64,000 nt of DNA, from contig NZ_QOWJ01000011.1 of the NCBI RefSeq assembly GCF_003332885.2, forward strand, positions 62,001 through 126,000, written 5' to 3'. Below are positions 49,134 to 56,428 of this stretch, piece by piece. The notes below the pieces were generated by a model. That model was not told where the DNA came from, did not search any database, and saw only the letters and a program-made list of their open reading frames with translations. Numbering within the stretch: position 1 is the stretch's first letter; each line of letters opens with the position of its first letter. This stretch comes from Paracnuella aquatica. Lineage in GTDB: Bacteria; Bacteroidota; Bacteroidia; Chitinophagales; Chitinophagaceae. The position numbers were made by a program, and so were the translations under genes.

Positions 49134-49604
49134 ATGAAAAAAGGCCTCTTCGTTTTGCTTTGCTTTTTCTGTATGGCGCCGGCATTTGCGCAGGTTGTAA
49201 TGGTGGGCCCCATGCTGCACCTCAATTTTGAAGGCAAAAAAGTGAAACCGAGCTTTGCCGTAGAAGCTTCCTGCTGGTGGCTAAAAGGTATTCCCTACGG
49301 TGTGGATGCAGGGTTTGAATTTCAAAAAGGCAAGTTCCGCTTATACAGCGAAGCGCAAACCGGTATTGGCATTGCCGGCCTATCGGCAGGGCCTTTTGTT
49401 GAGTTTGCAAAAGCTACCCCGGTAAAAGCAGGGCTGCAACTTACCGGATGGATGAACTATTATATTGGCGCTGATTTAAGAGTGCGCATTTACCGCGGCC
49501 CCGACGTTTTTGCTGCAGGGCTGTACGGAAAAGTGCCTCTTTTTGTGGAAGGCAATAATGAAGAAAACGAATCGGAGTGGTGGGATTGGGACGACTGGGA
49601 TTGA
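49134..49604 (+). CDS. Secreted beta-rich protein with acidic Trp tail
   Basis: Protein of 156 residues. The signal peptide is MKKGLFVLLCFFCMAPAFAQ; then beta strands of a small barrel or sandwich (VVMVGPMLHLNFEGKKVKPSFAVEASCWWLK...LYSEAQTGIGIAGLSAGPFVEF). The last 15 residues are strikingly acidic with Trp (NEENESEWWDWDDWD). It is probably an outer membrane or periplasmic protein; family not recognised. The start is ATG 49134, with TATTTTAG 4 bases upstream. Confidence 0.7.
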   Translation: MKKGLFVLLCFFCMAPAFAQVVMVGPMLHLNFEGKKVKPSFAVEASCWWLKGIPYGVDAGFEFQKGKFRLYSEAQTGIGIAGLSAGPFVEFAKATPVKAGLQLTGWMNYYIGADLRVRIYRGPDVFAAGLYGKVPLFVEGNNEENESEWWDWDDWD

Positions 49605-49636
49605 TCAAATTACTGAGCAAGTAATTTCGTTTGTAC

Positions 49637-49669
49637 ATGCCTGTTGCTGTTGCGTTCAGGCATTTTTAT
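49637..49669 (+). terminator. Terminator after the acidic-tail protein gene
   Basis: A stem ATGCCTG/CAGGCAT (49637-49643, 49657-49663) is followed by TTTTATT. Confidence 0.6.
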
Positions 49670-49788
49670 TTGTCACAATCCAAGGATTAAACAAGGATGT
49701 GCTTAACCTCTGCTGCGCAAAATTTTTTTACATCCTGTTCAACTAAAACGTGGCATTCTGCGTTAACATTTATCAAAACCCCTAACGT

Positions 49789-50484
49789 ATGAAAAATGTC
49801 TTTCTGAAAATCTGGGCTATTGCCGCCCTGAGTGTTTTTGCAACTTCCTGCTCCGAGGACGAAGATGATACCGCGAACCAACAGGCTCGTGTAATGGTGG
49901 TACATGCTTCGCCAAATGCGCCTGCTGTTGACGTTCGTGTGAACAATACTGTTGCTGCATCTAACCTCGCTTTCCCAAGCAACACACAGTATTTGAATGT
50001 AAATGCAGGCGCTGCCAATTTTAAAGTGTCGCCAACCGGCACCACCAATTATGTAATTGATGCCAACGCGCAGCTTAATGCCAATGCCAACTATTCGGTG
50101 CTGGCTGTAAACACAGTAAACAACATTTCGGCTTCGGTAGTAATGGACGACCTTACAGCGCCGGCGGCGGGCCAGGCCCACGTTCGCTTTTTCCACCTGT
50201 CGCCCGATGCACCAGCAGTTGACATTGCTGCAAGAGGTGGTGATGTGCTGTTCGCTAACCGATCATTCAATGATCAGAGCACCAACGCTGCAAGAGCTAC
50301 TTTCACCGCCATCCCCGCAGGAACATACAACCTGGATGTACGTTTGGCCGGACAAAGCGCTGTAGCGCTGCAACTGCCTGCAGTAACAGTTGAGGCTGGT
50401 AAAATTTATACCGTATTTGCCAAAGGCTTACTCACCGGCACCGGTGCACAGGCACTGGGCGCACAAGTAATCGTGCACAACTAA
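49789..50484 (+). CDS. DUF4397 domain lipoprotein
   Basis: Protein of 231 residues. The lipobox FATSC places the lipidated Cys at 21, and an acidic linker (SEDEDD) follows, which in Bacteroidota often precedes surface-exposed lipoproteins. The mature region has two DUF4397 repeats, about 33-130 and 135-230, each starting with the motif HASPNAPAVDVRVN or HLSPDAPAVDIAARG. The domain is an immunoglobulin-like sandwich of unknown function. The start is ATG 49789; a terminator follows at 50508-50549. Confidence 0.88.
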   Translation: MKNVFLKIWAIAALSVFATSCSEDEDDTANQQARVMVVHASPNAPAVDVRVNNTVAASNLAFPSNTQYLNVNAGAANFKVSPTGTTNYVIDANAQLNANANYSVLAVNTVNNISASVVMDDLTAPAAGQAHVRFFHLSPDAPAVDIAARGGDVLFANRSFNDQSTNAARATFTAIPAGTYNLDVRLAGQSAVALQLPAVTVEAGKIYTVFAKGLLTGTGAQALGAQVIVHN

Positions 50485-50507
50485 GCACGCCAATTTTTCC
50501 AAAAAAT

Positions 50508-50549
50508 AAAAAGGTAAAGTCATTGGTAACAGATGGCTTTGCCTTTTTT
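50508..50549 (+). terminator. Terminator after the DUF4397 gene
   Basis: A stem AAAAGGTAAAGTCA with TGGCTTTGCCTTTT (two G-U pairs) is followed by further T residues. Confidence 0.65.
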
Positions 50550-50657
50550 TATGGCTTTGTGCACCGCGCAATGTTTTGAAAATGATATGCATTTCGATGT
50601 GAGTGGTATCATTTTTTCTGCGGTAGCATCGCTTGTTCAACCCTTAATCAACCAATC

Positions 50658-51628
50658 ATGTTTTGTAAAGTAAATTTTGTGCTGGCTTCGGCCATTGTAT
50701 TTGCCGGCTGCTCTGCCAGCTCCTCTACCAACGGCGGCAGCAGCAACGATACCGGGAGCACCGGCGCCCCGGTAGAAACACGTGCACCCAACACCAGTTA
50801 TAAACCTGCGTTTGAAGGGCAAACCCGCATTGGCAGCGTAACCACAAAAACGCCTTATGCAGGCACCGCCATCAGCACTGCATTGCAAAGCCCCTGGGGC
50901 ATTGCTGCACTGCCCGATGGCCGGCTGCTCATTACCCAAAAAGCCGGCACCATGCGTATTGCCACCACTGCCGGCCAGCTAACCGAGCCCATTACCGGCC
51001 TGCCTCCGGTAAACTCCAAAGGCCAGGGCGGCTTGCTGGGGCTAGCCATCGACCCGGATTTTGCCTCCAACCGGATGGTATATTGGGTATTTTCGGAAGA
51101 TGTTGAAGGCGGAAACCTGACTGCAGTGGCAAAAGGTGCGCTGTCGGCAGATGAGAAGCGCATAGAAAATGCCTCGGTTATTTACCGCGCCACGCCTGCA
51201 TACAATGGCGACAAACATTTTGGCGGCCGCGTGGTGGCGATGAGATCAACATCATACAGCCCGGCAAAAACTATGGCTGGCCAACCATTGGCTATGGCAT
51301 TGAATACAACGGGCAGAAAGTAGGCGAAGGCATTACGCAGCAGCAAGGTATGGAGCAACCTGTTTATTATTGGGATCCGGTGTTGTCGCCCAGCGGTATG
51401 ACGTTTTACAGCGGCGATGCTATACCCGAATGGAAAAACAACCTGTTCATTGCCGGCCTCAACAGCAACCATATTGCCCGCATTGTTTTGAACAACAATA
51501 AAGTGGTGGGCGAAGAGCGGCTGCTGGCCAATGAAGGGCAGCGGTTCAGGGACATTACCCAAGGCAAAGATGGTGCGTTGTACGCCGTTACCGATGGCGG
51601 CCGGTTGTACCGCATTGCCAAGCAATAA
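50658..51628 (+). pseudogene. PQQ-dependent sugar dehydrogenase-like lipoprotein, broken by internal deletion
   Basis: The reading frame starts as a lipoprotein (lipobox VFAGC) and continues with family motifs: LQSPWGIAALPDGRLLITQKAGTMRI, GGLLGLAIDPDFASNR and DKHFGGRVV up to about residue 191. At 51226-51232 it jumps into another family segment in a different frame: RGGDEINI, then GMEQPVYYWDPVLSPSGMTFYSGD to LYAVTDGGRLYRIAKQ at 51628. About 100 residues expected between HFGGR and GGDEIN are absent and the frame is shifted, so the first ORF runs out at 51323. A deletion at GC-rich microhomology (GGC/CGTGGTGG) is likely. The remnant lacks the central blades and Arg-Asn PQQ-site region. Confidence 0.8.
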
Positions 51629-51640
51629 AACTGTTGCTTA

Positions 51641-51680
51641 AAACAAAATAGGGCTGGTGCAAACCGGCCTTATTTTGTTT
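51641..51680 (+). terminator. Terminator after the broken dehydrogenase gene
   Basis: An 18-bp stem (51641-51658, 51663-51680; two G-U pairs) has a GCAA tetraloop and ends in TTTTGTTT. Confidence 0.8.
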
Positions 51681-51751
51681 GAACTCAGTTGTGCTTAATG
51701 AAAAACAGCTGAGCGTTCAATGCGATTTATTTAAGAAATGGCGCGCTGTAT

Positions 51752-52096
51752 TTACATCAATGCATTCCATTTATCCACCAGCGAAGCATAAAAAGATGCG
51801 GTAGGTGTGGGCTCGCCATTTTCCCCTGTGTGGCTTTCTTCCAGGCCAAACAAAACATCAACGATCCGGTCAATTTCGTCCGCTTCAAGATCTACAGTGT
51901 AATAATTGGTAGCACTGACAAAAGGTTGGGCATGTTGTGCGGGCTTTGGAATTTTATGGTGCTCGATGATCCCCTTTATTTTATCGGCTAATTGGGCCTC
52001 CTGCCGCGATGCCAACTCTTTTAAGGTTACATTCAGCGTGGTGTGGTCCAAAACGTTTTTCTGGCTGATCAATGCTTTATACGCTTCACTGTTCAT
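51752..52096 (-). CDS. Unknown helical protein, 114 residues
   Basis: Starts MNSEAYKALISQKNVLDHTTLNVTLKELASRQEAQLADKIKGIIEHHKI and ends EPTPTASFYASLVDKWNALM. Mostly charged helices, no signal peptide or membrane segment. The codon pattern fits a real gene and no better frame overlaps. The start is ATG 52096. It belongs to a run of small unknown genes at 51.7-54.9 kb. No family recognised. Confidence 0.65.
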   Translation of the reverse strand: MNSEAYKALISQKNVLDHTTLNVTLKELASRQEAQLADKIKGIIEHHKIPKPAQHAQPFVSATNYYTVDLEADEIDRIVDVLFGLEESHTGENGEPTPTASFYASLVDKWNALM

Positions 52097-52131
52097 GGCC
52101 GTGCTTGTTTAAAAGTTTACGCTTTCCATCT

Positions 52132-52533
52132 TTACTTTTTTAGTTCCAATTCAGCACCGGTGAGGGCAAAATGCAGGTTTTGCAACTGGTGCAGCTGGTG
52201 CACATTATTGCTGGCCGCAGCGCCGTTTACCAGGGCCCGGGCAAAACATTCGCCGTTGCTTTTTACATAGCCGGCCAGTTGGGTATCGGCGCCGCCAATT
52301 ACCGGCAGCACCAGCCTAAACTCGCGGGCCCCGGGCCGCAGCGGGTAGTCCATATTTTCGGCAAAACCGCACCGTTCCAGCAGTTCGGGCTTCAGCACAA
52401 CAGGGTACAGGGTGGCGCCTTCGCCACGATCCAGCATGGCAAAATGTGCCGCGGTGCAGGACGTCATGGCAATTTTGCCGGACAGCTTTTGCAAGATGAC
52501 ATTACCGGGGCGCAGTTCATGGGCAGAAATCAT
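52132..52533 (-). CDS. Small LRxGN-type protein of unknown function
   Basis: Protein of 133 residues beginning MISAHELRPGNVILQ and containing PVVLKPELLERCGF. These two marks, an N-terminal ELRxGN and a central PxxLxxELLxxCGF, recall a group of small Bacteroidota proteins common in mobile or accessory regions (recalled, not searched). No signal peptide. The start is ATG 52533, with TACTTTTA 4 bases upstream; the longer frame starting at 52584 has a Pro/Arg-rich lead that looks non-coding. Function unknown. Confidence 0.65.
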   Translation of the reverse strand: MISAHELRPGNVILQKLSGKIAMTSCTAAHFAMLDRGEGATLYPVVLKPELLERCGFAENMDYPLRPGAREFRLVLPVIGGADTQLAGYVKSNGECFARALVNGAAASNNVHQLHQLQNLHFALTGAELELKK

Positions 52534-52679
52534 GGCGTAAAAGTAGGGAGGCGGCGGCAGGCGGCAAGGCCGGCGGGTGGGCAATAAAAAGGAGCCTCGG
52601 TGCGTTTTAAGCCACTAAAAACCTGCAACCCCTGCTGCTGCCTCTGAGGAACTGTGCTGGAATTTAAACTTGACAACCT

Positions 52680-53123
52680 ATGATTGACTGGAGACAGCAA
52701 TTAGATGACGTTATAAAATCGCAGGGCTTTGAGAAAAAAGTGCCGGAACTTTCTACGGCCGATTTTGCCACCATACAGGAGTTTTTGGAGCAAAAGGCAA
52801 GGCCTGCATTTGAAAATATTTGCGATCAGCTCAACACGTTTCAAAACCTCCGCGCCGAGGTAATGGCCGCTGCATCGCCCATACATTCGTCGATCAATAG
52901 CCTGGAGCTGATGGTGCACAAAACTGCGCAGCCCCGGCTCACTTACCGCCTTAATTTTTGCCGCCGTGCAGAAGGCATTTTTGTGTTTGGCGAATACAGT
53001 ACGCCGAATATTTACGGCGAGAATACGCGGTTTCATAAAACCGCATTTGAGCGGCTATTGACGCATGCCTGGGAAGATGATATTGCCGAGGATTTTTCGG
53101 CGATTATGAAGCTGAAGTTTTAG
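52680..53123 (+). CDS. Unknown protein, 147 residues
   Basis: Starts MIDWRQQLDDVIKSQGFEKKVPELSTADFATIQEFLEQKARPAFENICDQLN, helical, followed by beta strands RLTYRLNFCRRAEGIFVFGEYSTPNIYGENTRFHKT and a helical end. A helix-then-strand layout of this type is seen in small cytoplasmic proteins; no motif recognised. No signal peptide. The start is ATG 52680. After its stop comes an AGTTTAG/TTTAAACT-type repeat. Confidence 0.65.
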   Translation: MIDWRQQLDDVIKSQGFEKKVPELSTADFATIQEFLEQKARPAFENICDQLNTFQNLRAEVMAAASPIHSSINSLELMVHKTAQPRLTYRLNFCRRAEGIFVFGEYSTPNIYGENTRFHKTAFERLLTHAWEDDIAEDFSAIMKLKF

Positions 53124-53127
53124 TGTG

Positions 53128-53196
53128 CGGTTTGGAGTTTAGTGTTCAATTGATTTTTCCAACTTTAAACCTTAGACTTTAAACTTTAAACTCCAT
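53128..53196. repeat. Heptad-type inverted repeat (ACTTTAA words)
   Basis: The right arm 53162-53196 has five 7-base units (ACTTTAA, ACCTTAG, ACTTTAA, ACTTTAA, ACTCCAT). The left arm 53128-53150 is shorter. It lies between convergent stops: 53123 and 53198. Confidence 0.7.
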
Positions 53197-53197
53197 G

Positions 53198-53671
53198 TTA
53201 CCGCAACGCAGCAATTTGATCCTTGTATTCATATTGCAGGTCTTCGTGCAAAGTAGCGACGGCGGCTACAATTTTTTTGAGTTGTGCTGCAAACAAATTT
53301 GATAGCGCTGTGCTGCGGTTCAGTGGTATGCCCAATGCTTTCATTTCGGTGCAGAAATGCAGGAGCAGTTCGGCTTCGGTGGCTTTGTTGCCCGAATATT
53401 TGATGTATTTGCCGGTAATGCGCAACACTTTGCGCAGTTGCTTTTTTGCGATGTATAAATTGCTCGTGTTCACCTCCGTCATGTATTCCGAAATTTCAGC
53501 GATCACGCTGCGTTTGTACGCCTCTTCATCATCAGCCTCAAACAGGAGGTAGGTAAGCAGTTCCTTGCTTTCTTTTTTGGCCCGCGCCATGCGCAGGCAC
53601 AGCTCGGTCAGCTCCGCTGTTGTTTTGCCTTTTAGTTCCGCTTTGATCTCACTGATGCTGGCTGCTTTCAT
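53198..53671 (-). CDS. Unknown all-helical protein, 157 residues
   Basis: Begins MKAASISEIKAELKGKTTAELTELCLRMARAKKESKELLTYLLFEADDEEAYKRSV. It looks like an alpha-solenoid or helical bundle with many Lys/Glu residues; no signal peptide. The central part AKKQLRKVLRITGKYIKYSGNKATEAELLLHFCTEMKALGI suggests a repeat of helices. No family recognised. The start is ATG 53671, with TAAACTTG 4 bases upstream, a near -7 match. Confidence 0.68.
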   Translation of the reverse strand: MKAASISEIKAELKGKTTAELTELCLRMARAKKESKELLTYLLFEADDEEAYKRSVIAEISEYMTEVNTSNLYIAKKQLRKVLRITGKYIKYSGNKATEAELLLHFCTEMKALGIPLNRSTALSNLFAAQLKKIVAAVATLHEDLQYEYKDQIAALR

Positions 53672-53728
53672 GGAGCAAGTTTACGGTAAGTGCAGAAAAG
53701 TGGGAGGCAATTGTTGTTTGTTGCACAA

Positions 53729-54454
53729 TCATTTGATCCATTCGGTGCCGTCGGCCGAAAAGCGCACCATATTTACCGGTGCACCAACCGATGAAGGAGT
53801 AACTTTTGCCTGCTCCATAATGAGTTGTTTTACCAACATTGCAGGTTCGGTAAACGGCCGCTGTTGCGCCAGAAAGTGCTCCATGCCGCTATATGATCCC
53901 ATGAAATAAATCTGCTGGCTTCCGGGCGGGCAATCGCCGGGACAGCGGGAGGTGTAACTGCCCACAGCCACCTGGCTGCCGGCGCCTTTTTCAAAACCAA
54001 TGATCTCCATTTGCGGCACGCCGTTTTGCAGGCGCAGCACCACCAGTTCCAACAATGGTTCGTCGGTGGAGAGCAGTTGTGCAAATGCAGCGGGCTGTTG
54101 CTGCTGGCGCTGTTTTAATTCTTTTGCCAGAATATTTTTTAGTTCCTGTTTAATGTTGCTGATGGCCGTTTCGTAACTGGCCGCTTGCTGCAGTTGCTTT
54201 GCCACAATTTGCGAAGCAGAATAGCCCGAAGCCTGCGATGAAGTAAAGCCAGCCAGTGCAAAATAATAACCACCTACGTTTTGAATTTTACACACCTGCT
54301 GGTTTGCCTGCACCACTGCATTTGCATCAAGCACCTGTCGTTTGCTATCGGTGCCCAGTAAAATATATTGGGGTGTAACAATAACCACGATGGCAGTGGC
54401 TGCAGCCACATGCGCAGTGAGGTAAAACAGTATGGAGCAAATCAATTTTTTCAT
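53729..54454 (-). CDS. Secreted proteasome-like Ntn hydrolase candidate
   Basis: Protein of 241 residues. A signal peptide (1-19) ends in VAAA, and the predicted mature chain begins with Thr20. Counting Thr20 as 1, an Asp sits at mature 17 in ILLGTDSKR, exactly as Asp17 in proteasome beta subunits (LAADxR), and Lys37 in CKIQNVGGYYFALAG matches the position of catalytic Lys33 with a short insertion. GSYSGMEHFL near the C-terminus resembles the GSGS helix region. This suggests an N-terminal-nucleophile hydrolase activated by signal peptidase. The match is by eye, and activity is not shown. The start is ATG 54454; the six-residue longer frame is less likely. Confidence 0.6.
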   Translation of the reverse strand: MKKLICSILFYLTAHVAAATAIVVIVTPQYILLGTDSKRQVLDANAVVQANQQVCKIQNVGGYYFALAGFTSSQASGYSASQIVAKQLQQAASYETAISNIKQELKNILAKELKQRQQQQPAAFAQLLSTDEPLLELVVLRLQNGVPQMEIIGFEKGAGSQVAVGSYTSRCPGDCPPGSQQIYFMGSYSGMEHFLAQQRPFTEPAMLVKQLIMEQAKVTPSSVGAPVNMVRFSADGTEWIK

Positions 54455-54591
54455 GAACGCAGCAACCTGCAACCAACAGGTAAGCCCTATGTATAAAGCC
54501 GGGCCGAATAAATATAAAACAAGTTGTGGCGAGCCGCGTGTTAAAAAGACGGAGCCCGGTTGCAGGCAGCCGAATGAGTGCTTTTGAACGT

Positions 54592-54867
54592 TCAGGCAGT
54601 GGCGCCTGAAAAAGAAAGTGCAATGCGTACCTCGCGGTGTACTGCATGTTCAATCTGGTCTTTGGGTTGGTACAGCATGTGCGCTGCAGCAGTGGTGCGC
54701 AGCATGATGGCTTCGTCGGTGCGTGGATGCACAAACAAAATATCGAGGTACACCTTTTTATCGTTGAAGCTGCGTGGCTTTTGATCGTAGGGCGAAAAAG
54801 AGTAAGCTACAATTTCAATCAGTGCCTCGTTGTGATACAGTGGTGTGGTGTTGGTATTCGTGGTCAT
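54592..54867 (-). CDS. Unknown protein, 91 residues
   Basis: Starts MTTNTNTTPLYHNEALIEIVAYSFSPYDQKPRSFNDKKVYLDILFVHPRTDEAIMLRTTAAAHMLYQPKDQIEHAVHREVRIALSFSGATA in overall layout: a disordered Thr/Asn start followed by a small alpha/beta domain. No signal peptide. The codon pattern is coherent, and the alternative plus-strand frame is poorer. The start is ATG 54867. No family recognised; the gene may be transcribed with the Ntn-like gene (138 bases apart). Confidence 0.55.
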   Translation of the reverse strand: MTTNTNTTPLYHNEALIEIVAYSFSPYDQKPRSFNDKKVYLDILFVHPRTDEAIMLRTTAAAHMLYQPKDQIEHAVHREVRIALSFSGATA

Positions 54868-54985
54868 TGGATTGTTGTTTCAATACAAGCTACAATACAG
54901 GCGGTGCAACAGGAAGTAGGTTTCGTTAAGCTGGGGTAAATGTTACTTCAAGTGGTAATTATTACCGATGAACTGCCCCAAATGA

Positions 54986-55011
54986 AAAGCTCCGCACAGT
55001 GGCGGAGCTTT
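54986..55011 (-). terminator. Terminator of the 137-residue secreted protein gene
   Basis: A 10-bp perfect stem AAAGCTCCGC/GCGGAGCTTT (54986-54995, 55002-55011) lies about 30 bases beyond the stop at 55041. Confidence 0.75.
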
Positions 55012-55040
55012 CTTGAAAAACAAAACAAACTTGGGGTTGA

Positions 55041-55454
55041 TTAACGTACTTTGGTTACAAACACATCCTGCACAATGCGGGTGTTGCGGTTGATTTGATA
55101 CTGCTGTGAGAACTTGCCTTTTTTGTTGGCAATGGTCAGGATCACACGCAGGTCTTCGTCAGCACGTTCAACCTGGAATTTTTTAGAGAATTTTTTCTCT
55201 TTGAATTTCTCGGAGTACAGTGTGTTGCCGTCAGAGTCTTTCAGGGTGATGAACAACTCTTCTTCCTCCAGGTTATCGAACTCCACCTGGAAGATAGGGT
55301 TGTTGCCTACTGCACCCAGGTACTTGATTTCTACGTTTTCTTTGTTGCCGCCTTCCTGTGCATTTGCAGTGAGTACAGTGCCGAAGGTAAAGAGGGCGAT
55401 GACTGCTGTGAAAAATATGATTTTCACGATGTTGTTGATGTTTACACTTTTCAT
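55041..55454 (-). CDS. Secreted protein of unknown function with long mRNA leader
   Basis: Protein of 137 residues. A signal peptide MKSVNINNIVKIIFFTAVIALFTFGTVLTANAQ is followed by a single beta-sandwich-like domain (VEIKYLGAVGNNPIFQVEFDNLEEEELFITLKDSDGNTLYSEKF...RVILTIANKKGKFSQQYQINRNTRIVQDVFVTKVR). No lipobox or catalytic motif. It is probably periplasmic; family not recognised. The start is ATG 55454. The promoter at 55604-55635 implies a 5' leader of about 140 bases. Terminator at 54986-55011. Confidence 0.78.
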   Translation of the reverse strand: MKSVNINNIVKIIFFTAVIALFTFGTVLTANAQEGGNKENVEIKYLGAVGNNPIFQVEFDNLEEEELFITLKDSDGNTLYSEKFKEKKFSKKFQVERADEDLRVILTIANKKGKFSQQYQINRNTRIVQDVFVTKVR

Positions 55455-55603
55455 AATGATCGTTTTAATGGATTGCGTTAATAAAAATTTCTTTTCTGGT
55501 AAGCAAACGCGGCGGGCAATCATCAGAGGCGTGCAATCGGTAGGGCGATCAGACTTGTTGTGTGCTACTGAAGTTGGATACGGTTTGTAGCGCTGATCTG
55601 ATA

Positions 55604-55635
55604 CAAAAGTATACCGGTAAAAATGCTGTTGCAAA
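55604..55635 (-). promoter_or_regulatory. Full Bacteroidota-type promoter (TTTG - 20 - TACTTTTG)
   Basis: On the minus strand TTTG (55632-55635) and TACTTTTG (55604-55611) are separated by 20 bases, fitting both consensus boxes. It predicts a leader of about 140 bases for the gene at 55041-55454. Confidence 0.7.
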
Positions 55636-56373
55636 CCAATTTTTGTTCTTGTTTTTTATCCTAAACTATTTAAATATTTGGTAAAACCCTTGCTGGTAAA
55701 GGGTTTGGCGTCCTTTGTTCCATTATACCCAACTACAAAACGGGCTACTTTTTTATCGGTATGTTTTATTTTAATCATGTGACGGCGGTTTACGGGTGTA
55801 CGTATTCATTATGTACATGCATCAGTTAAATAGCGCATGTAATTGCTGTTGTTATTTCATGGGTTTTGTAGGCGTATGTTTTTTGTAGCAATAATTATTT
55901 CATGAATTGAAGAACATGCATTGCTTGTTTGCGATGATGTTGGTGTTGCATCGAATTTCCATACGTGTGCTATACATGCGATCAACACAACTGCTGTATT
56001 ATGTTATCGTGATGTTTCGTGTTGATGAAAAATGAATGCTTATTTATGCTATCGCAGTTATTTAATAAACATCAATTCACTTGAGTGGTGGTGATGTTAT
56101 GAAATGAATATTCCTCTACAACTTGTAATAAAAAATATCGTGGCTTGAATCTGTTGTTTTTTGTGTAATAGTCTGGCAATCGATTCAGCAAATGCGGTTC
56201 GCTTTTGTGAAAGCAATTACATTTTTACCACGTTAGTATTCTATGATCTTTTGATTGCTGCTCATTGATAATACGCAGTGTATTCCTGCTTTGTAAAAGG
56301 GTAAAATCCTCTTCTGTAGCCTGTTTGAAACTGTTGTGCCTGAATAAAAAATCGTGCTGCAGAGTTGTTACAG

Positions 56374-56397
56374 GCACACTACTTGTAATAAGTGTGC
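56374..56397. promoter_or_regulatory. Operator-like dyad before the Ser/Thr/Asn-rich protein gene
   Basis: The arms GCACACT (56374-56380) and AGTGTGC (56391-56397) are spaced by 10 bases and lie just upstream of a TATTTCG near-match to the -7 box and 31 bases before the ATG. Confidence 0.4.
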
Positions 56398-56428
56398 ATA
56401 TTTCGTTGCTAACCAAAAAACAAACAGG

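Larger units (their letters stand above)
55455..56428. other. Long AT-rich gap between divergent secreted-protein genes
   Basis: 974 bases, noticeably more AT-rich than the surroundings, with no supported ORF. It contains the promoter and leader of the minus-strand gene (to 55635), a hairpin AAACCCTT/AAGGGTTT at 55684-55706, and near its right end a dyad at 56374-56397 beside the start region of the plus-strand gene. I see nothing else. Confidence 0.6.

Noticed and set aside
56225-56416. 63-codon minus-strand ORF in the AT-rich gap
   Set aside because: No start context or recognisable composition; random expectation in AT-rich sequence.
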